64,000 nucleotides of DNA. Source: Cenococcum geophilum 1.58. Lineage: Eukaryota > Ascomycota > Dothideomycetes > Gloniales > Gloniaceae. Within the stretch, counting starts at the first letter, position 1; each line of letters starts with the position of its first letter. A program made the translations under genes and the position numbers. This document shows positions 21,885 to 34,984 of the stretch, in pieces. The notes under the pieces were generated by a model. The model was not told the DNA's origin. It saw only the letters and a list, made by a program, of their open reading frames with translations, and did no database searches. The stretch is from assembly GCA_001692895.1 (NCBI GenBank), contig KV748198.1, positions 1,648,367 through 1,712,366 of the forward strand, written 5' to 3'.

Positions 21885-23064
21885 TTTAAAGTATCTAATA
21901 ATTATAAGTAGTTCCTTATTATATATTTTATAGTTTAATTTAGTAGGGGTAAGTTTCCGGAAAAGAAAGGCTATTAGGCGTAGCTTACTGTTCTTATTAT
22001 ATTATAATAACACTCCTCCTAGTATATAATTAGATGAGTTTGTTTTAATAATATATTTAAGGTCTAGATTAAAATAGGTAAAAATTAAAGTAGTTATAAA
22101 ATAATATTTTAGGTCATTAAAAGCTTATTTATATTTAATAGTTTATTTAAATCTTATATTCTTTCTTATTAAGTTTACTAATAGCTAAATAATTTTTAAG
22201 AAGTAATTAATAAATTAATAATAAAAATTTATAAATCCTAAAAATTCTTAGATATCTTATATACTACTAGGACTTTTTTAGTTTATAATTATAGTAATTT
22301 TTTTAGGGTCTATTTTAATTCCGTTATAGGATATAATTAGGCCTAAGTATATAACTATAAACGCGTAAAACTTATATTTCTTAATATCGCATTATAAGCC
22401 TGCGTCTTATAGGCATTTAAGGACCATTTAAATATGCTTTTAATACTTAGAAAGTAAAGATAAATAGATTAAAATATTATTAATATACGCGGTAATAAAT
22501 ATATTAAGGAATTCGCAAAGTATATTATTAACGTATTACTAAAACGTACTAGGACTATTCTTTATACTAAACGGCATTACTAGGTATTTAAAAAGTCCTT
22601 ATTATATATGGAAAGCTATATATTTTTTATCTCCTTTATAAATATAGATTTAATTAAAGATAGTAACTATATTAAGCTTTATAAAGTATTATACTTTTAC
22701 TAAGTAGTTAAGCGTTTCTTAAAGTAAAGGAATTAAATATTAGTTTTAAATTATAATTATATTTAAGGCTTAATAATTAATATAGAACCTTAAGCCTCTT
22801 TTAGGTTTTTTAATAAATAGTATAAATAAGGTAAATAGTAATTAACTAGGGCAAATGAATCCTTTCCCTAGGTGCTCTTTAAGGTATTATTATATTATAA
22901 GTAGCTTTTTTTATAATATACCGTATAACGGGCCAAACTTTAGCATTATACTAGGGTTAAGTTTTATTTTAAAATTATACTTATCTTAATATAGGGGTAG
23001 TTAGTTTATAAAATCATTTCTTAAACGTATTAATTAAATTGGAATATTTTTTCGGTATAAGAGG
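21885..23064 (-). pseudogene. G0 RNase H / reverse transcriptase remnant
   Basis: G0 resumes after C-B. Minus-strand readings show RNase H at 21890-22050 (the line ending in N-x-K-I-Y-N-K-E-L) and RT from about 22100 to 23064. It ends at aagagg, the duplication made by G3, and continues at 41310. Extremely TA-rich. Confidence 0.65.
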
Positions 23065-23257
23065 TGTCACGGAACGGGGGCAGTGGCTATAAAGCGTATA
23101 TATTTAAGGAGTCTATAAGACGTTACGCGATCAATCGTAAGGGTTAAGGGCGTAAGGAGGTAATATACCTACGCGTAGCTGATATAAGCTATACGTAAGG
23201 TGTATATAAGAGCACGGGGCTCTCCTATAGAGGCCCCTACGGTAGGGTTCTATAATA
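23065..23257 (-). repeat. G3 left (3-prime) LTR
   Basis: 193 bp, pairs with 41117-41309. Contains a cctatagagg palindrome. Confidence 0.88.
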
Positions 23258-23399
23258 CTACCCCCCCTCCTATAGAGGCGGAGCTTCGGCGACGCTGTAG
23301 TTACTATATATATATATAGAAGGGACACTTAAGGTATAGAAAAGAAGATAAAAGGGGGGTATTGCTAAAGGTTTAAAACAATGTTATATAATAAGGCTT

Positions 23400-23450
23400 G
23401 GCATCTAAAAATCCAACTAATTAGATAACTTTAACCACCGGTTAAAGTTC
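23400..23450. repeat. 23-bp palindromic core in the G3 3-prime region
   Basis: Core aactttaaccaccggttaa gtt-type hairpin at 23427-23449, preceded by ccaactaattagat, the same context as at 58180 and 10026. The 27-bp core is not seen beside it. Confidence 0.6.
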
Positions 23451-23579
23451 CTAGACATCTTAACGGTATTCCAGTTACGTAATCGTACTTTACTGCAATT
23501 TAACGGTAATTTACCCTTATATAGTAATGTATAATGGTTTAACTCTATAAGGGCTCCTATAGAGGATTAAGTATAAAAT

Positions 23580-25089
23580 CTCTGCTTAGGCCCGGTTTCT
23601 GTAGGTTTATATAGTAAAAGTCGCTAATTAGATCCTTTATATTTTTAAAGTCTTCCTATAGTTACTATTCTAGCTAATTTATATTAAATCCTATGTATAT
23701 AGCTCTGTAGTAGAGCCATTATTCTCTGCCTTTGCTAAAGTATTTAGAGTTAATAATTTGTTAAACGGTCTACTCCTCGTGGTTCTCGTCTTCGTTCTCG
23801 TCTTAGATTAGTACTAGTAGGGGTTTAGGCTATATCTGCCCCAGTAAGGGGTTAGGCTAATAGAGGTATAGTAGCTATAGGTGAAATATAGGCTATATCC
23901 CATGGGTAGCTAGGGTAGGTAGGAGTTCTAGCTTATATATAGCTCCCCTATTAATAACTTGTTTAATTAAATAGGGGCTAAGGTTTTTGTAATTTAGTAA
24001 CTTTATAGGCCTCTATATAGAGATATTATATATATCTAGCTATACCCAGTTGCTAACACGTATCTCTAGTAGTGGCGTTCTATAGCGGTTAGTAAAATAG
24101 GCCTACTTTACTTAAGCCTAGGCCATTTCTCCCTTGTAATAGTCGAGTAGATTTTTTATACGGTCTATATACTAGTTGGTAAGTAGTATTTTAAGGCGTT
24201 TTCTATATAGCAGTTTCTTATTAATAGGTTCTGGTAGCTCTATACTAGATTAGGGGTAATAACCCTTATTCGCGAAGAACGGGGTAAGTCCTATAGTGGT
24301 TAAGACGTAGTTATTCGCTGCGAATTTACCTAGTAGGAGGTAATCTACCTAGTTATTTTAACTATAGGCGACTACCTATTATAGGTACGCTTTTATACTA
24401 GTATTAGCGTTTTCTAGTTACCTAGTAGTTTTATAATAAAAGGATATAGATATCTTAACGGAGATACTAAGGCGTTAGCAGATTTGTCTTTATATATTAG
24501 AGTTAAATTATATACCTTAGTTAGACGTAATTAAGTTAGGTAACCTATGTAGTTAATAAACTTTATAAAGGAAGGCGTTAGTAACGTTGCTAACGGCTAC
24601 GCCTTTAGTTAGGACGTAGTGGCGCTCTTTTATAAGTTAGCATATTATTATAAGGATATTCTTATAGGTATAGCTATGTCGTTTATAGGGTAATAGGTTA
24701 ATAACGAAATCTATAGCAATATCTACCTATTGTTATATAGGTACTAATAGAGGGTGTAATAGTCCTTAGTACTTTATATTAAAGGCCTTAGCGCGCTTAT
24801 AACTGTAGTAGGCGCCTATAAAGTATTTAACTAAGTCTATTATTTTTAGCTAGAAGTAGTATCGGCTAAGAAGCTTATAGGTTCCTTTTCTACTTAGGTA
24901 GCCGCTTAATTAGAGGTTATAGGCTATGTAGATTAGTTACCGTTATAGATTTTCTAAGTTAGGGATAAATAGGCGACCTCTATAATAAAGCCTATTCTCT
25001 TTTACTTCTAAGGCTACTATATTAATCTAGCCTAAGCTTTAGAGGTTAGTAAGTAGCGTATAGGCGCTAGCGGTCTTTGCGGTAATAAG
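23580..25089 (-). pseudogene. G3 chromodomain and integrase remnant
   Basis: The minus strand at about 23600-23790 reads like a chromodomain (an S-K-Y-F-x-K-G-R line, Y-Y-R-A/V, then G-F-x-x-N-x-L-E-W) and leads rightwards into integrase up to the G1 insertion at 25089. The GPY/F and core regions are recognisable only by scattered lines. Fossil. Confidence 0.6.
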
Positions 25090-25314
25090 TGTTAGCGACT
25101 CAGTCAATCGAGATATAAGTACGGCACGGGGGTCGCGCAAGCCTGTACAATTGGATTGTCTATAAACGAGAATCTAAAGCTAAAGAAAGGAAAGGAGAAG
25201 AAAAGCAGCGCCGGTCGAAGTAGGGTTCTTTTATATAGTCCTTTAGTCACGTGACCGCAAAGTTCTACCAAGTTCTGCCACCAAGTTCTGCCGTTTTCTG
25301 CCAGTGCTATAACA
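25090..25314 (-). repeat. G1 left (3-prime) LTR
   Basis: 225 bp, tgttagcgactcagtc to gctataaca. Contains the palindromic box gtcacgtgac at 25246-25255. Confidence 0.92.
25246..25255. promoter_or_regulatory. CACGTG palindrome in LTR
   Basis: gtcacgtgac, a 10-bp perfect palindrome of the E-box/G-box class bound by bHLH factors. It recurs in G2 LTRs (34779-34788, 40503-40512), and CACGTG cores occur in G4 and C-A LTRs. Function is inference. Confidence 0.35.
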
Positions 25315-25429
25315 TTACCCCCCCCTCCACAAAAGCCTGCCCTCAGGCTTTATATATCTATATTATACCCATAGGGCGTTTTTATCTTTATATTCTTCCA
25401 GTAGCCTATTATCTTCGCTATACTAGCAC

Positions 25430-26900
25430 TCTATCTACTCGTCTAGGTACTTTAGGGGTCCTAGTTTACTAGGGTAACGGCTATAGAATTCTTAAAGCTT
25501 ATAGGGACTACTAATAAAGTTCCATATAGGGTACCAAGTAGGATCTAGGTTATAGCCTTTCCAACTAACGCGGTACTTTAACGTTTTCCGTACTAGTTTA
25601 CAGGCCAGTATTTCTTTAATTTCCTATTCGTTATCGCTACTAACTTAAATCGGTAGGGGAGGTTCGTTCTTTTATCTAGGCAATAGGTTATTCGCGGCCT
25701 TCCGTAGCTTATCCGGCAAGAAGATAGAGTAAACCTTAATTAAATCTGGGAGCTTTACTTTATACGAGTTACCTATTTTCTTAAGGACCGTATATAGCCC
25801 TACCATCTAATAGTCTAGCTTACGGCTAGGCCGTTCCATCTTTCAGTTCTTTGTTATAACCTAAACCATATCACCTACGGTAAAGTTAGGCTCTCGCCTA
25901 TGCTTATTTACCTGCTGTTACATAGATTTCTAGGCCTTTTCTAGGTTCGTACGGGCTACCGTCTAGGCTTCTTCTAAGCGCTTAGCGTACTGCTAGGCTT
26001 CCTTATAAGATAGTTTCTCGCGTACGGTCTATAGTCCTTCTGGCCTATCTTAGTCAAAGCTTATTCAGGGTAGATACCCTATTTCTAGTTGGATAGGTGT
26101 AAATCCCGTAGAGTTATAGGGTAGGGTCGCCTGGGCGTAGTCTATTAGAGGTAGCAGTTCGCCCTAGTTATTTTAGAAGTAGTTAATAAAGGGCCGGAGT
26201 CTCTAGTCTAAGTATTAATTTATAATCTCCGTCTAACCATCTATTTAGGGGTGGTACGCTATAGAAAGCTTTAGCTTAATGCCTAGAATCCGGGTAAACT
26301 TATTCCAAAAGACTAATATAAACTGCGGCCTATAATTGGATATAATAGTATCTAGTGGTCCGTAAATTCGGTAGACGTAGTGGATATATAGTCAGGCCGC
26401 CTCTTTAGCATTAATATTCTTGTAATAGGGAATTAAGAATGGGCGCTTGCTAAAGCGGTTAACTAGGATTATAACCATATCATATCCGTTATAGTCTAGA
26501 GGTAGCTTATAAAAGTCTATAGAGATATATTGCTAGGGGCAGTCGGGTATTAAGAGGGGTTTTAATAGTCCTGGGGTCTTATCTCGTGGAATTGTGGACC
26601 TGCGGCAGTTATTGCAGTTCCGTATATAGCGGTTAATATCCATAATTATTCCGGGCTAGTAGTAGCGGTTGCTAATAATCCTACGGGTCTTATTTTTTCC
26701 GGGGTAGGCTATAGAGACCTAGGTATGTGCTTTAGCAATAAGCTAAGTCCGTAAGTTTTATTCCTTTACTACCACTAGCCGTTTATGGTGCTTAAGCAGT
26801 CCACTTTTAAGGGACTATAGGCTAGAAACGTTCTTTGCCTTTTTACGGTACTCCTGTAGAGAAGGAGCCGTACAGTTTATCTATAGTAATTTGTTAATTA
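25430..26900 (-). pseudogene. G1 chromodomain and integrase remnant
   Basis: Chromodomain at about 25430-25640: V-S-W-K-G-Y followed by a W-Y-P-x-W-N-F line and F-Y-S-R-Y-P. The same lines recur in G2 (about 34990-35200) and in the plus-strand fragment at 44280-44400. The integrase core and HHCC domain lie to the right, to about 26850. Fossil. Confidence 0.75.
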
Positions 26901-27149
26901 AGTTAAGTCCTAAAGGGTTAATAGGATATATCTCGGCGCCTAAGGAGTCTATATTTAGTTCTGCCTATATCTAGGGGTTAAGGTACTCTAGTTGTAGTAG
27001 CGTCTAGGTCCGTAATAAGATCTTTATAGCTATATAGTTACCTAAGTCTTATTCGCGTCTAATAAGAGCATCCGCACAGTTTATAGCGCCTAGTCTGTAT
27101 ATAATTAAGAAGTTAAACTAAGATAGGATATCCGCCTAGCGTGCCTACC

Positions 27150-28400
27150 GGGCCGTAAAGGCCTTAGTTATTATAAAGTATTCTAGGGCCTTATAATCTA
27201 ATACTACCTTAATAGGTTTAGGGGTCCCCTCTAGCTGTGCACGCCAGTACTAAAAGCTAGAGATAATAGCCAGCATTTCTTTATTATGGATATAGTAGTT
27301 TAGTTCAGCATCTATTATAGTCTTTAAATAGTATACGATAGGGTGCTATTCTTCGTCTAGTTGCTTTTGGGAAAAAATACCGGCTATTACGCTGTCTAAG
27401 GCATTAGTTTCTAGCATTGAGGGCTATTCCGGGTTAAAGTGGGTAAGTAAGGGGGCCGATACTAGCCGTTTTTTAAGCTTATTAAAGGCCTGTATATATA
27501 TGGCGTTAAAGTAAAAGGGCTGGTCTTTCCTAGTAAGGCGGTTAAGAGGCCAGGCAATCCTATTATAGTTCTTAATAAAGCGTTAGTAAAAGTTATAGAA
27601 ACCTAAAAATAATTACACCCCCTTTATAGTCCGTAGGGGCGTCTACTGATTAATTACAGCCGTTTTCTCTAGGTTAGCCTTAATTCCGTCCGTGCTAATA
27701 ATAAAACCTAGGTACTTTATACGCTTAACACTAAATTCCGACTTCTTAATATTGGCCTGGAGGCTAGCTTCGCGGAGCCGTTATAGGACTTCATAAACGT
27801 GCTCCTTATATTCCAGTTCTTTCTCTAAGTAGATTATAATATTATCTAGATAGGCCGTATAGAAGTCATTAAGGTAGTTAAAGAGTACATCGTTTATATA
27901 CCGCTAGTACGTAGCTGGTCTATTAGTTAGTCTAAAAGGAAGTACCTTATATTTATACGTTCCGTAACGGGTCTAAAATATAGTAAGATCCTTAGACCCG
28001 GGGTCTATTCTAATTCGGTAAAAGGCCTAGCGGATATTAAGCTTTATAAAAACCTTAGCTCTACTTATTTGGGTAAGAGTCTTATTAAGTAAGGGTAGCG
28101 GGTAGCGGTCCTTGCGGGTTATATTATTTAGCTTATAGTAATCAATATAGAAGCGCAGTTCTCTATTTAGCTTTTTAATAAAGAAAATAGGTAAGTTAAA
28201 AGGGGCTTAGCTAGGCTTAATAAAGCCCTTATTTAGATTATTAATAAGGTACTACTTTATAGCCTATAATTCGGCAATAGACTATAGGTAGAGAGGGCTA
28301 AAGCTAAGGGTACTTCCCTTATCTTGCTTAATCTCAATCTTATAGTTATACGGTCAATAGGGTAGAAGTATATTAAACGCTGCCTTAGAGAATACGTCCT
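27150..28400 (-). pseudogene. G1 RNase H and reverse transcriptase remnant
   Basis: Minus strand: RT between about 28330 and 27600 with F-S-P-L-Y, G-F-I-K-P-S, D-Y-x-K-L-N-N-I-T-R-K-D-R-Y-P-L-P and Y-L-D-N-I-I-I-Y lines; RNase H between about 27550 and 27150. Fossil. Confidence 0.8.
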
Positions 28401-29049
28401 TAAATTTCCGGTGTTAATTAGGCAGTTTTTATTCCACTAGTTCTTTATCCGTAAGCCCACTTTCCTATCTACTAAGCTTACTTTCCTTTTCCTTAATCAT
28501 TTAGTTAATTTCGTATAGGCTAGTCGTAAAGGTAATAGTATTAGGCTAAACCAGGTTCTGGTAGAATCCTACAGCGCCAATATAGCAGATATTAACTGGT
28601 AGGAGGTCCGTAGGTTTCTTTAGCGTCCGTTAGGCCGTGGTTTACAGTATAGGGTTTATAGTCTTCCTCAGCTCACGTTCTATTTTCTGTAAGTTATCCT
28701 TCCTATCTATTAGTTTAGTATAGCGTCTAATATCCCTAGCTTTCCTTTATAGCTTTATAGGGTTCTCTATAGGGGACTTAGCTAGGTTACTACTAACTTT
28801 CTAGGTCTCTAGTGCGGGTAGCGTAACATAAATAGTCTAAGGGCGGCGTAGTATACGGATCCGTTGTAGGTTAAGCTGTATATCCTTCTTAAAGGCCTAG
28901 TCTCTGCGCATAGCATCGGCCTAATAAATGGTATTAATCTAGGGCCGTATAAGGTTTTCCATTATAATGCTGATTTCTTTTATAAAGGAAGGGGTTAGGG
29001 GTAGAGTTTTGGGCCAGATAAGCCGTCTACTCCGTACTTTAAGCTATAA

Positions 29050-30531
29050 GCCTAAATAGGCTAGCCATTTTCTTCTTAAGATCATATCGTGGCTTCCTAA
29101 GTCCGTAATAAGAAAGGGGACATTATACTACCTTCGTCCGTTAACGCGGAGGTAAATCCGCAAGATAGTCTTAATAGGTAGCCCTATCCGTCCGTTATAC
29201 CCGCGAATAGGAATTAGTTTAGGCAGTTCTTCTATAGGTGTATTAAGAAAGTCAGCCAGCTTTACGGCATACTGGGTATTAATTAGGGTAAAGGCATTTA
29301 CTCTAGAGTCAGCTAAGGTAGAGGTTAAAACTTAATATCTATTACGGAATAAAGTATAAGGGATAATATAGCTTCTTTTACTAACTAGCCAACCCAGATT
29401 AATATGTAATATATTAATCCCTTTTAACCCTAGAGAGGAGTCTTTCTCTAGGGTTCCTCTTTTTCCAACTCCGTACTATCTTCCTGGATTAACAGAACCT
29501 TATCTGCTTTTGCCTTTATTAGGCAGTTCCTTATAGGGTAGCCTTTTTAACCGCATAAGAAGCAAGCCCTTTAATCGCTAAGGGCCTATATATAGGGGTC
29601 GCTATAGGTAGGCCAAGTAAGCGCTTAGCCTACGGCAGGGCTAGCTACACGGCTAGTTGCTAGGTTAGCGGCCGGTGCAGTAGGCGTTACGGGTTATACT
29701 AGGGTATTACAGGCCGTTCTTATATTGCTTATAGCTTAATTTAAGGGATTCCTAGCCTTTATCCGGTTAGCTCGTGCCTTAATTTAATAGAGGCCTTAGT
29801 TAATGGCTAGGCAGTAGTCCGTAAGTTCTTTTAATATCTATATAGTAGTAAAAGCTAGTAGTACGGCCCGCTGTAGGTCTAGGGTAAGCTTATTAAAGAG
29901 GTCTAGTAGTAGGTCTTCTTAGGGAATCTGGGCTTATCCGGCTAGGTATAAGAAGCGGGTCTAGAAGGCCGAAAAGGTCTCCGTTATTTTTATGTTTAGA
30001 CTTTTATAGCTAAGGCGGGCGTTCTATACCCTAAAAGGGTCCTTATAGATAGAGGACAGGTAGTTAGTTATTTCTTCCTTAGAGAGGAAGGGTTCTACCG
30101 AGTCCTAGGCGTATCGCGGACATAGGTGCGTCTGTGCGTCTCCGCCGGTACGGCCGAAGACATAGGCCATTTTGGCTTAAGTGGTAGGGAAGTGGTCCGC
30201 ATTAACTTTAAGCTTATCCTGTAATTAAAGCTTCTAATTATTAAATATAGGGTTGGTCCCGTTTGTAAGCAATAGGGGGTCCGCGACCTTTGCGGACCGC
30301 GATAATGCTAATACGGTACATTGGGCTAGGGCCTTAAGGACCGTAGCAAGTCTGTCTAATGGGTCAACGCTAGGTGCAGGGGTGTCTCTAGTTTTGAGCA
30401 GTTCTCGCAGCCGTTTAATTTCGGTATTAGCTGCAGTAAGCTCCGCCTAAGGGGTTAAAACGTTAATTGTTTCTTCGTCTGAGGCGTTTACGGGTCCTAC
30501 AGCTGCTTTACCTACTGCTGTGTTTCGTGGC
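29050..30531 (-). pseudogene. G1 protease and gag remnant
   Basis: The Gag start is the ATG whose complement ends at 30531 (MPRNTAVGKAAV). Gag runs left through a helical region to a C-F-L-C-G-type zinc knuckle at about 29530-29570. The protease (an L-A-D-S-R/G-V-N-A-F line near 29310) follows. Gag and pol appear to share one long reading region, as in many chromoviruses. Fossil. Confidence 0.7.
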
Positions 30532-30760
30532 ATAGTAGTAGGGGTATTGGGTAATTCTGGGTAAATTTCTTTAGGGGTTCTAGTTTGTGCGTGTTTTATA
30601 GGTCCTTTCCTTAGGGTTCTATCCTTTTCCTTTTAGTCCTGTTCTTGTGGTTCTGGTAATATCCTTAGGGTCCTATTCTATGTCCTTATCCTATTTATAG
30701 TCCTATAGATATTTTTTAAGTTCCTTCTTAGGAAGAAAGGGTGGTTAGAGCTTTAGATAA

Positions 30761-30985
30761 TGTTAGCGACTTAGTTAATTAAGACATAAGCACGGCACGG
30801 GGGTCGCGCAAGCCTGTACGATTAGATTGTCTATAAACGAGAATCTAAAGCTAAAGAAAGGAAAGGAGAAGAAAAGCAGCGCTGGTTGAAGTAGGGTTCT
30901 TTTATGTGGTCCTTTAGTCACGTAACCGCAAAGTTCTGCCAAGTTCTGCCACTAAGTTCTGCCGTTTTCTGCCAGTGCCGTAACA
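30761..30985 (-). repeat. G1 right (5-prime) LTR
   Basis: 225 bp, pairs with 25090-25314. Immediately followed by the ataag duplication. Confidence 0.92.
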
Positions 30986-33900
30986 ATAAGTTAATATAGT
31001 AGTAGGTTAATAGAGGTATTATATACCGTGGTAATAAGCTTGTTAATTTTAGGAGGTAACTCTAGTTCTATAGTATAAAGCTAAGGTATAGTTAGCTCTA
31101 TTATAGGTAGTATACCTAAGGCCAAATTTTATGCTTTTAGGATTATCTGTTATTGGAACTAATTATAGGGGTTATCTTTAGACTAAGGAAGATCTTATAA
31201 GCGGCGTATTAGGCTATTAGGTTTAATATCTTATACTCCTAGTCTATATATAATTTTAAAGTTAAAACTAGAGAGGAACTCGTTTTAACGTACTTGGCGT
31301 TAATTTAGCTACTTTATAGTTATAAAGTACTTAAGGTTGCGATGGTCCGTAAGGACTTTAGTTAGCTAGTTAGGCTCTACTAAGGAGAGTTCTAGTTAGA
31401 ATTCTTTAAACACTTATATAATTGTAAGGAGTTCTTTATTATAGATCTTATAATTATACTCTTATAGTATAAGCTTAGATAAGTAGAATACGACTAGGTA
31501 AAGGAGACTATTATTGCCTATCTAGGAAAGGACGCCTACGTTAATGTGGTCTAAGGAGTCGGTTTTAAGATAGAGTTATTGTCCTAGTATAAAGTAAGCT
31601 AGGATAGGTGCTTTAGTAAAGGCAGTTTTAAGGTCTTAAATCGCCTTCTTATATTTAGGCGTCTAGGTAAAGTATAGATATATTTTTCTTCCTTTTATAG
31701 AAAGGCCCTTTATTTATATTATTGCTATAAATAGTGCTACTACGCCCAAGAAGTTATATATAAATTTCTAATAGAAGTTAGCGAAACTAAGGAATGCTTA
31801 TACGTCCTTAATATAGTTAGGGGCTTACTATTTAGTAATTATGCGTATCTTCTTGGGGTCTATATAGATACCCTTAGTAGTAACAATTAGTTTAAGGTAT
31901 TTTACTTCTATAACTAAGAATATATATTTTTTAAAATTAATATAAAGTCCTGCGTCCCTAAGGCGCTATAAAACCTTTTAAATATATTTAGTATACTTAG
32001 AAGGGTTATTACTATAAATAGGTATATTATCTAGGTACATGTACGTAGAGTAGAAGTCGTTAAGGTAATCCTATAAGGCGTTATTAATATAGCTTTAAAA
32101 GGTGCCTAGGCCCTTATATACGCTAAAGGGCATAACGGTATATTTAAATTAGCTAAAGCGTAATGTAAATGCGGCTTTCTATTTATTACCTTCCTATATT
32201 TAGAGATAGTTAAAGGCGGCGATAATATTAAGCTTAGTATAGATTTTAGCTTAGCTAAGCCGCTTAATAGTCTCCCGTATAAGCGGTACTAGGTATTAGT
32301 TTTTAATTATAATAGCGTTAAGTCCTCTATAGTTAACGTAAAATTAGATACCTTTTTTTAGCTTTTTAGTAAGAAGAATAGGGGCGGCTGCTAGTAATAT
32401 ACTAGGACGAATAAACCCTTTATTAACGTGCTCGTTAATATACTTTCTTATAACTAGAAGCCTATTTTTTAATATTAGGTAGGGTCTCTTATAAAGTAGC
32501 ATTTTTCCTTATTTAATATTAATGGTATAGTTATTAGGTTAATATAGGGGGAGTATATCTACGCCCTTTTATAAGTATATGTCGATAAAGTTATAGTACC
32601 TCTTAGGGAGGAGCTTACGGAGTTCTTTATTAGTAAGTCCTTTTTTAAGTTTTATAAACTTCTTAAAGTTTAAAGATAAAAGTCTATAAAGTTCCGCAGG
32701 GGCGTTATCTTTTAAAAGGTTAACTATATCTATTTTATTACTATAAAGGATATAGTCCTGTTCTTTATTAAGCTTATATAGTTATAATTAGGAAGCTGTA
32801 GTAACGGTCTAGCCTTTCCTACGTACTATACAGTAAAAGGCCGCGGCATTTATATAGTGGTAGTTGGTTATAAGTAGGGTAATAAGGGTTTTTTTAGGTT
32901 AATATCCTAGTAAGTAAATAAAGGCGGCTAGGCTATGTCCTAGGTAAGTCTCTCTATAGTATATAGAGTTAAAGGTTGCTTCTTTCTTTTTCTAGTTAAT
33001 AGCGGGGTTGTATTATTTAAGCTAGCTTATTCTAAGGATAATAGGGTAGTTAGTAAGTGGTATAATATAGGCCTAAAGCTCTTCCTAGTGCCCGTTAATA
33101 TCTAAGTAGAGTTATACTATATAGGTAATCTTCTATACGGTATAACTACTGTTAGCAAGTTATAGGGCGCGGGCTTTAGTAAGGGGTAAGGTAGGCAGGT
33201 TATAAGTGCGTATAAGTTAGGTATTTATAAATTAGTTAATAGCTCTGCAGTTAATTATAGAACGGCTTTTATATTGTTTTATAGCAGTAGTTCCTATTAT
33301 AGGTAAAACTATCTATTTCCGTCCAGTTATCTTTACTAAGTTATTTATTAAGCAGGCCAATATATAGATCTCTCTATTATTAGGGCGTCCTAACCCGCGA
33401 CTTAGGGCTAAAACTTAGCGTTTTCCGCTTTTATATCTAATTCTATTACTATTACTACGTCTTTATCTTATATAGTAGTGGCGTATAGCAACGTATTTAG
33501 TGTTTAGGGCATTAGGTTAGGTATTAGGCAGTAAGTACTAAACTTAGCCATTAGGTAGTTTAGGTTATTATAATAACAGCCTTTTTAACGGCATCTATAG
33601 TAGTATCCTAGTTTCCGAAATAGCTTGCGCTCTCCGTCTAGGAGTTTTTATAAAAAGGTTAGTATAGAGAGGTTAATATTAGTTCCAGTAGTACTTAAGG
33701 TAGTAGGCGTTAGTAGCTTAGTATATATAGGTTTAGTAGGCCTAAAGGGCTTCTATAAAGAGGTCTTTAAGTAAGGGTTAGTAGTAGCAATCTAATTTAG
33801 TCGTTGTTTAATCTTCTATAGGGCTGCTACTATATTATAAACATTATTATAGTTATAGCTAGCAGCTACGTAACTAAGTCAATAAGTAACTTTTTTAAGG

Positions 33901-34630
33901 ATATCCTCCTAGTCTTTAATATTATCTTAGGTAAGGGCTCCAGTATATTCCTAGAATTTAATATAGAACTTATTAAATAATTCAGTAGGGCTTATCTTTA
34001 GGGCACGTAATTTAGCTTAGCTAGTAGCTAATAGGTTATAGTCGCGGTATATTAGGTTAAGATCGTTAAGGACTTCCTAGTAGGACTGTTACTTCTAGGA
34101 GCTATTAGTCTCCTATTAAGCAAAGAGTCTATTAAATAGTATACCCTTTATTCGCCTAATAATATAGCCAATCTTAGTATCTTCCGTAGGAAAAAGGTAG
34201 GCGCTCTAGGTTAGTTTCTCGCGGATTTATATCTTTTAGTAGCTGTATTCCTTACGGTCTCTTTAAAAAACTAGGGGATTAAGGTAATATATATTAAACC
34301 CTACAGTAGCAGCTTAGGTTTAATTGTTATAGCTTTTATTATTGCCGCTCTAATAGGGGTTCCCGTTAGGTAAAGCTGCTTAGCGCTAATCCTCTATTAA
34401 GTATTAAGTAGGTAAGATTACTAGGAGCGTAGAGACTTAGGTGGCGTTATATGCAGTAAAGAGGTATCTAACGTTTTTACAAATATGCTTATTAAGCTAA
34501 AATTATAAGTATTTAATTGTGCCCTCCTTTTTAGTAACCGTAGCAATAAGTACAATCTTAGCCTTTTTTAACTATTGGACGTTGTGTTTAGACACACGGA
34601 GGTTATCTTCAGTTTCTTAATATGTGTTAT
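30986..34630 (-). pseudogene. G3 RNase H, RT, protease, zinc-knuckle and gag remnant
   Basis: Central G3 segment between G1 and G2. From left on the minus strand: RNase H (31000-31600), RT (31700-32650, with the YLD-type region near 32030), protease near 33180-33300 (an I-N-C-x-A-I line followed by F-I), a cysteine-rich knuckle near 33560-33620, and gag to 34630 where G2 is inserted. Very TA-rich and broken throughout. Confidence 0.65.
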
Positions 34631-34884
34631 TGTTAGCGACTCAGTCAATCAAGGCACGAGCACGGCAAAAGGGTCGCTCAAGCCTATACGATTGGATTGT
34701 CTATAAACGAGGATCTAAAGCTAGAGAAAGGAAAGGAGACGGAGGGCGACGCCGCTCGACGTTATATACGATCCTCTAGTCACGTGACGGCAACTGTCTA
34801 GGACTATATAAAACTGTCTACGACTATCTACAACTGTTTGCGACTATTCGCCATAATCCACCAGTTTCTACCAGTGCCGTAACA
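34631..34884 (-). repeat. G2 left (3-prime) LTR
   Basis: 254 bp with gtcacgtgac at 34779-34788 and short tandem (aactgtctacgact) units near its end. A reversed polypurine tract follows. Confidence 0.92.
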
Positions 34885-34984
34885 TTACCCCCCCCTCTAA
34901 AAAAGCCTGCCCTTAGGCTTTGTACGTCCGTATTATGTCCATAGGGTATTCTTATCTTTATACTTAATAGGCAGCTTATTATCT

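Larger units (their letters stand above)
25090..30985 (-). mobile_element. Gypsy G1 (chromovirus), inserted in G3
   Basis: 225-bp LTRs at 25090-25314 and 30761-30985 and a perfect ataag duplication (25085-25089, 30986-30990). It is 5.9 kb long with a reversed polypurine tract (accccccccctcc-type) after the left LTR. Minus-strand parts are chromodomain, integrase, RNase H, RT, protease, zinc knuckle and gag, so it looks whole in structure but is broken dozens of times. The two LTRs differ at about 17 of 225 positions by hand count, all transitions, so LTR distance measures RIP more than time. Same family as G2 and as the outer fragments at 8860 and 43933. Confidence 0.92.
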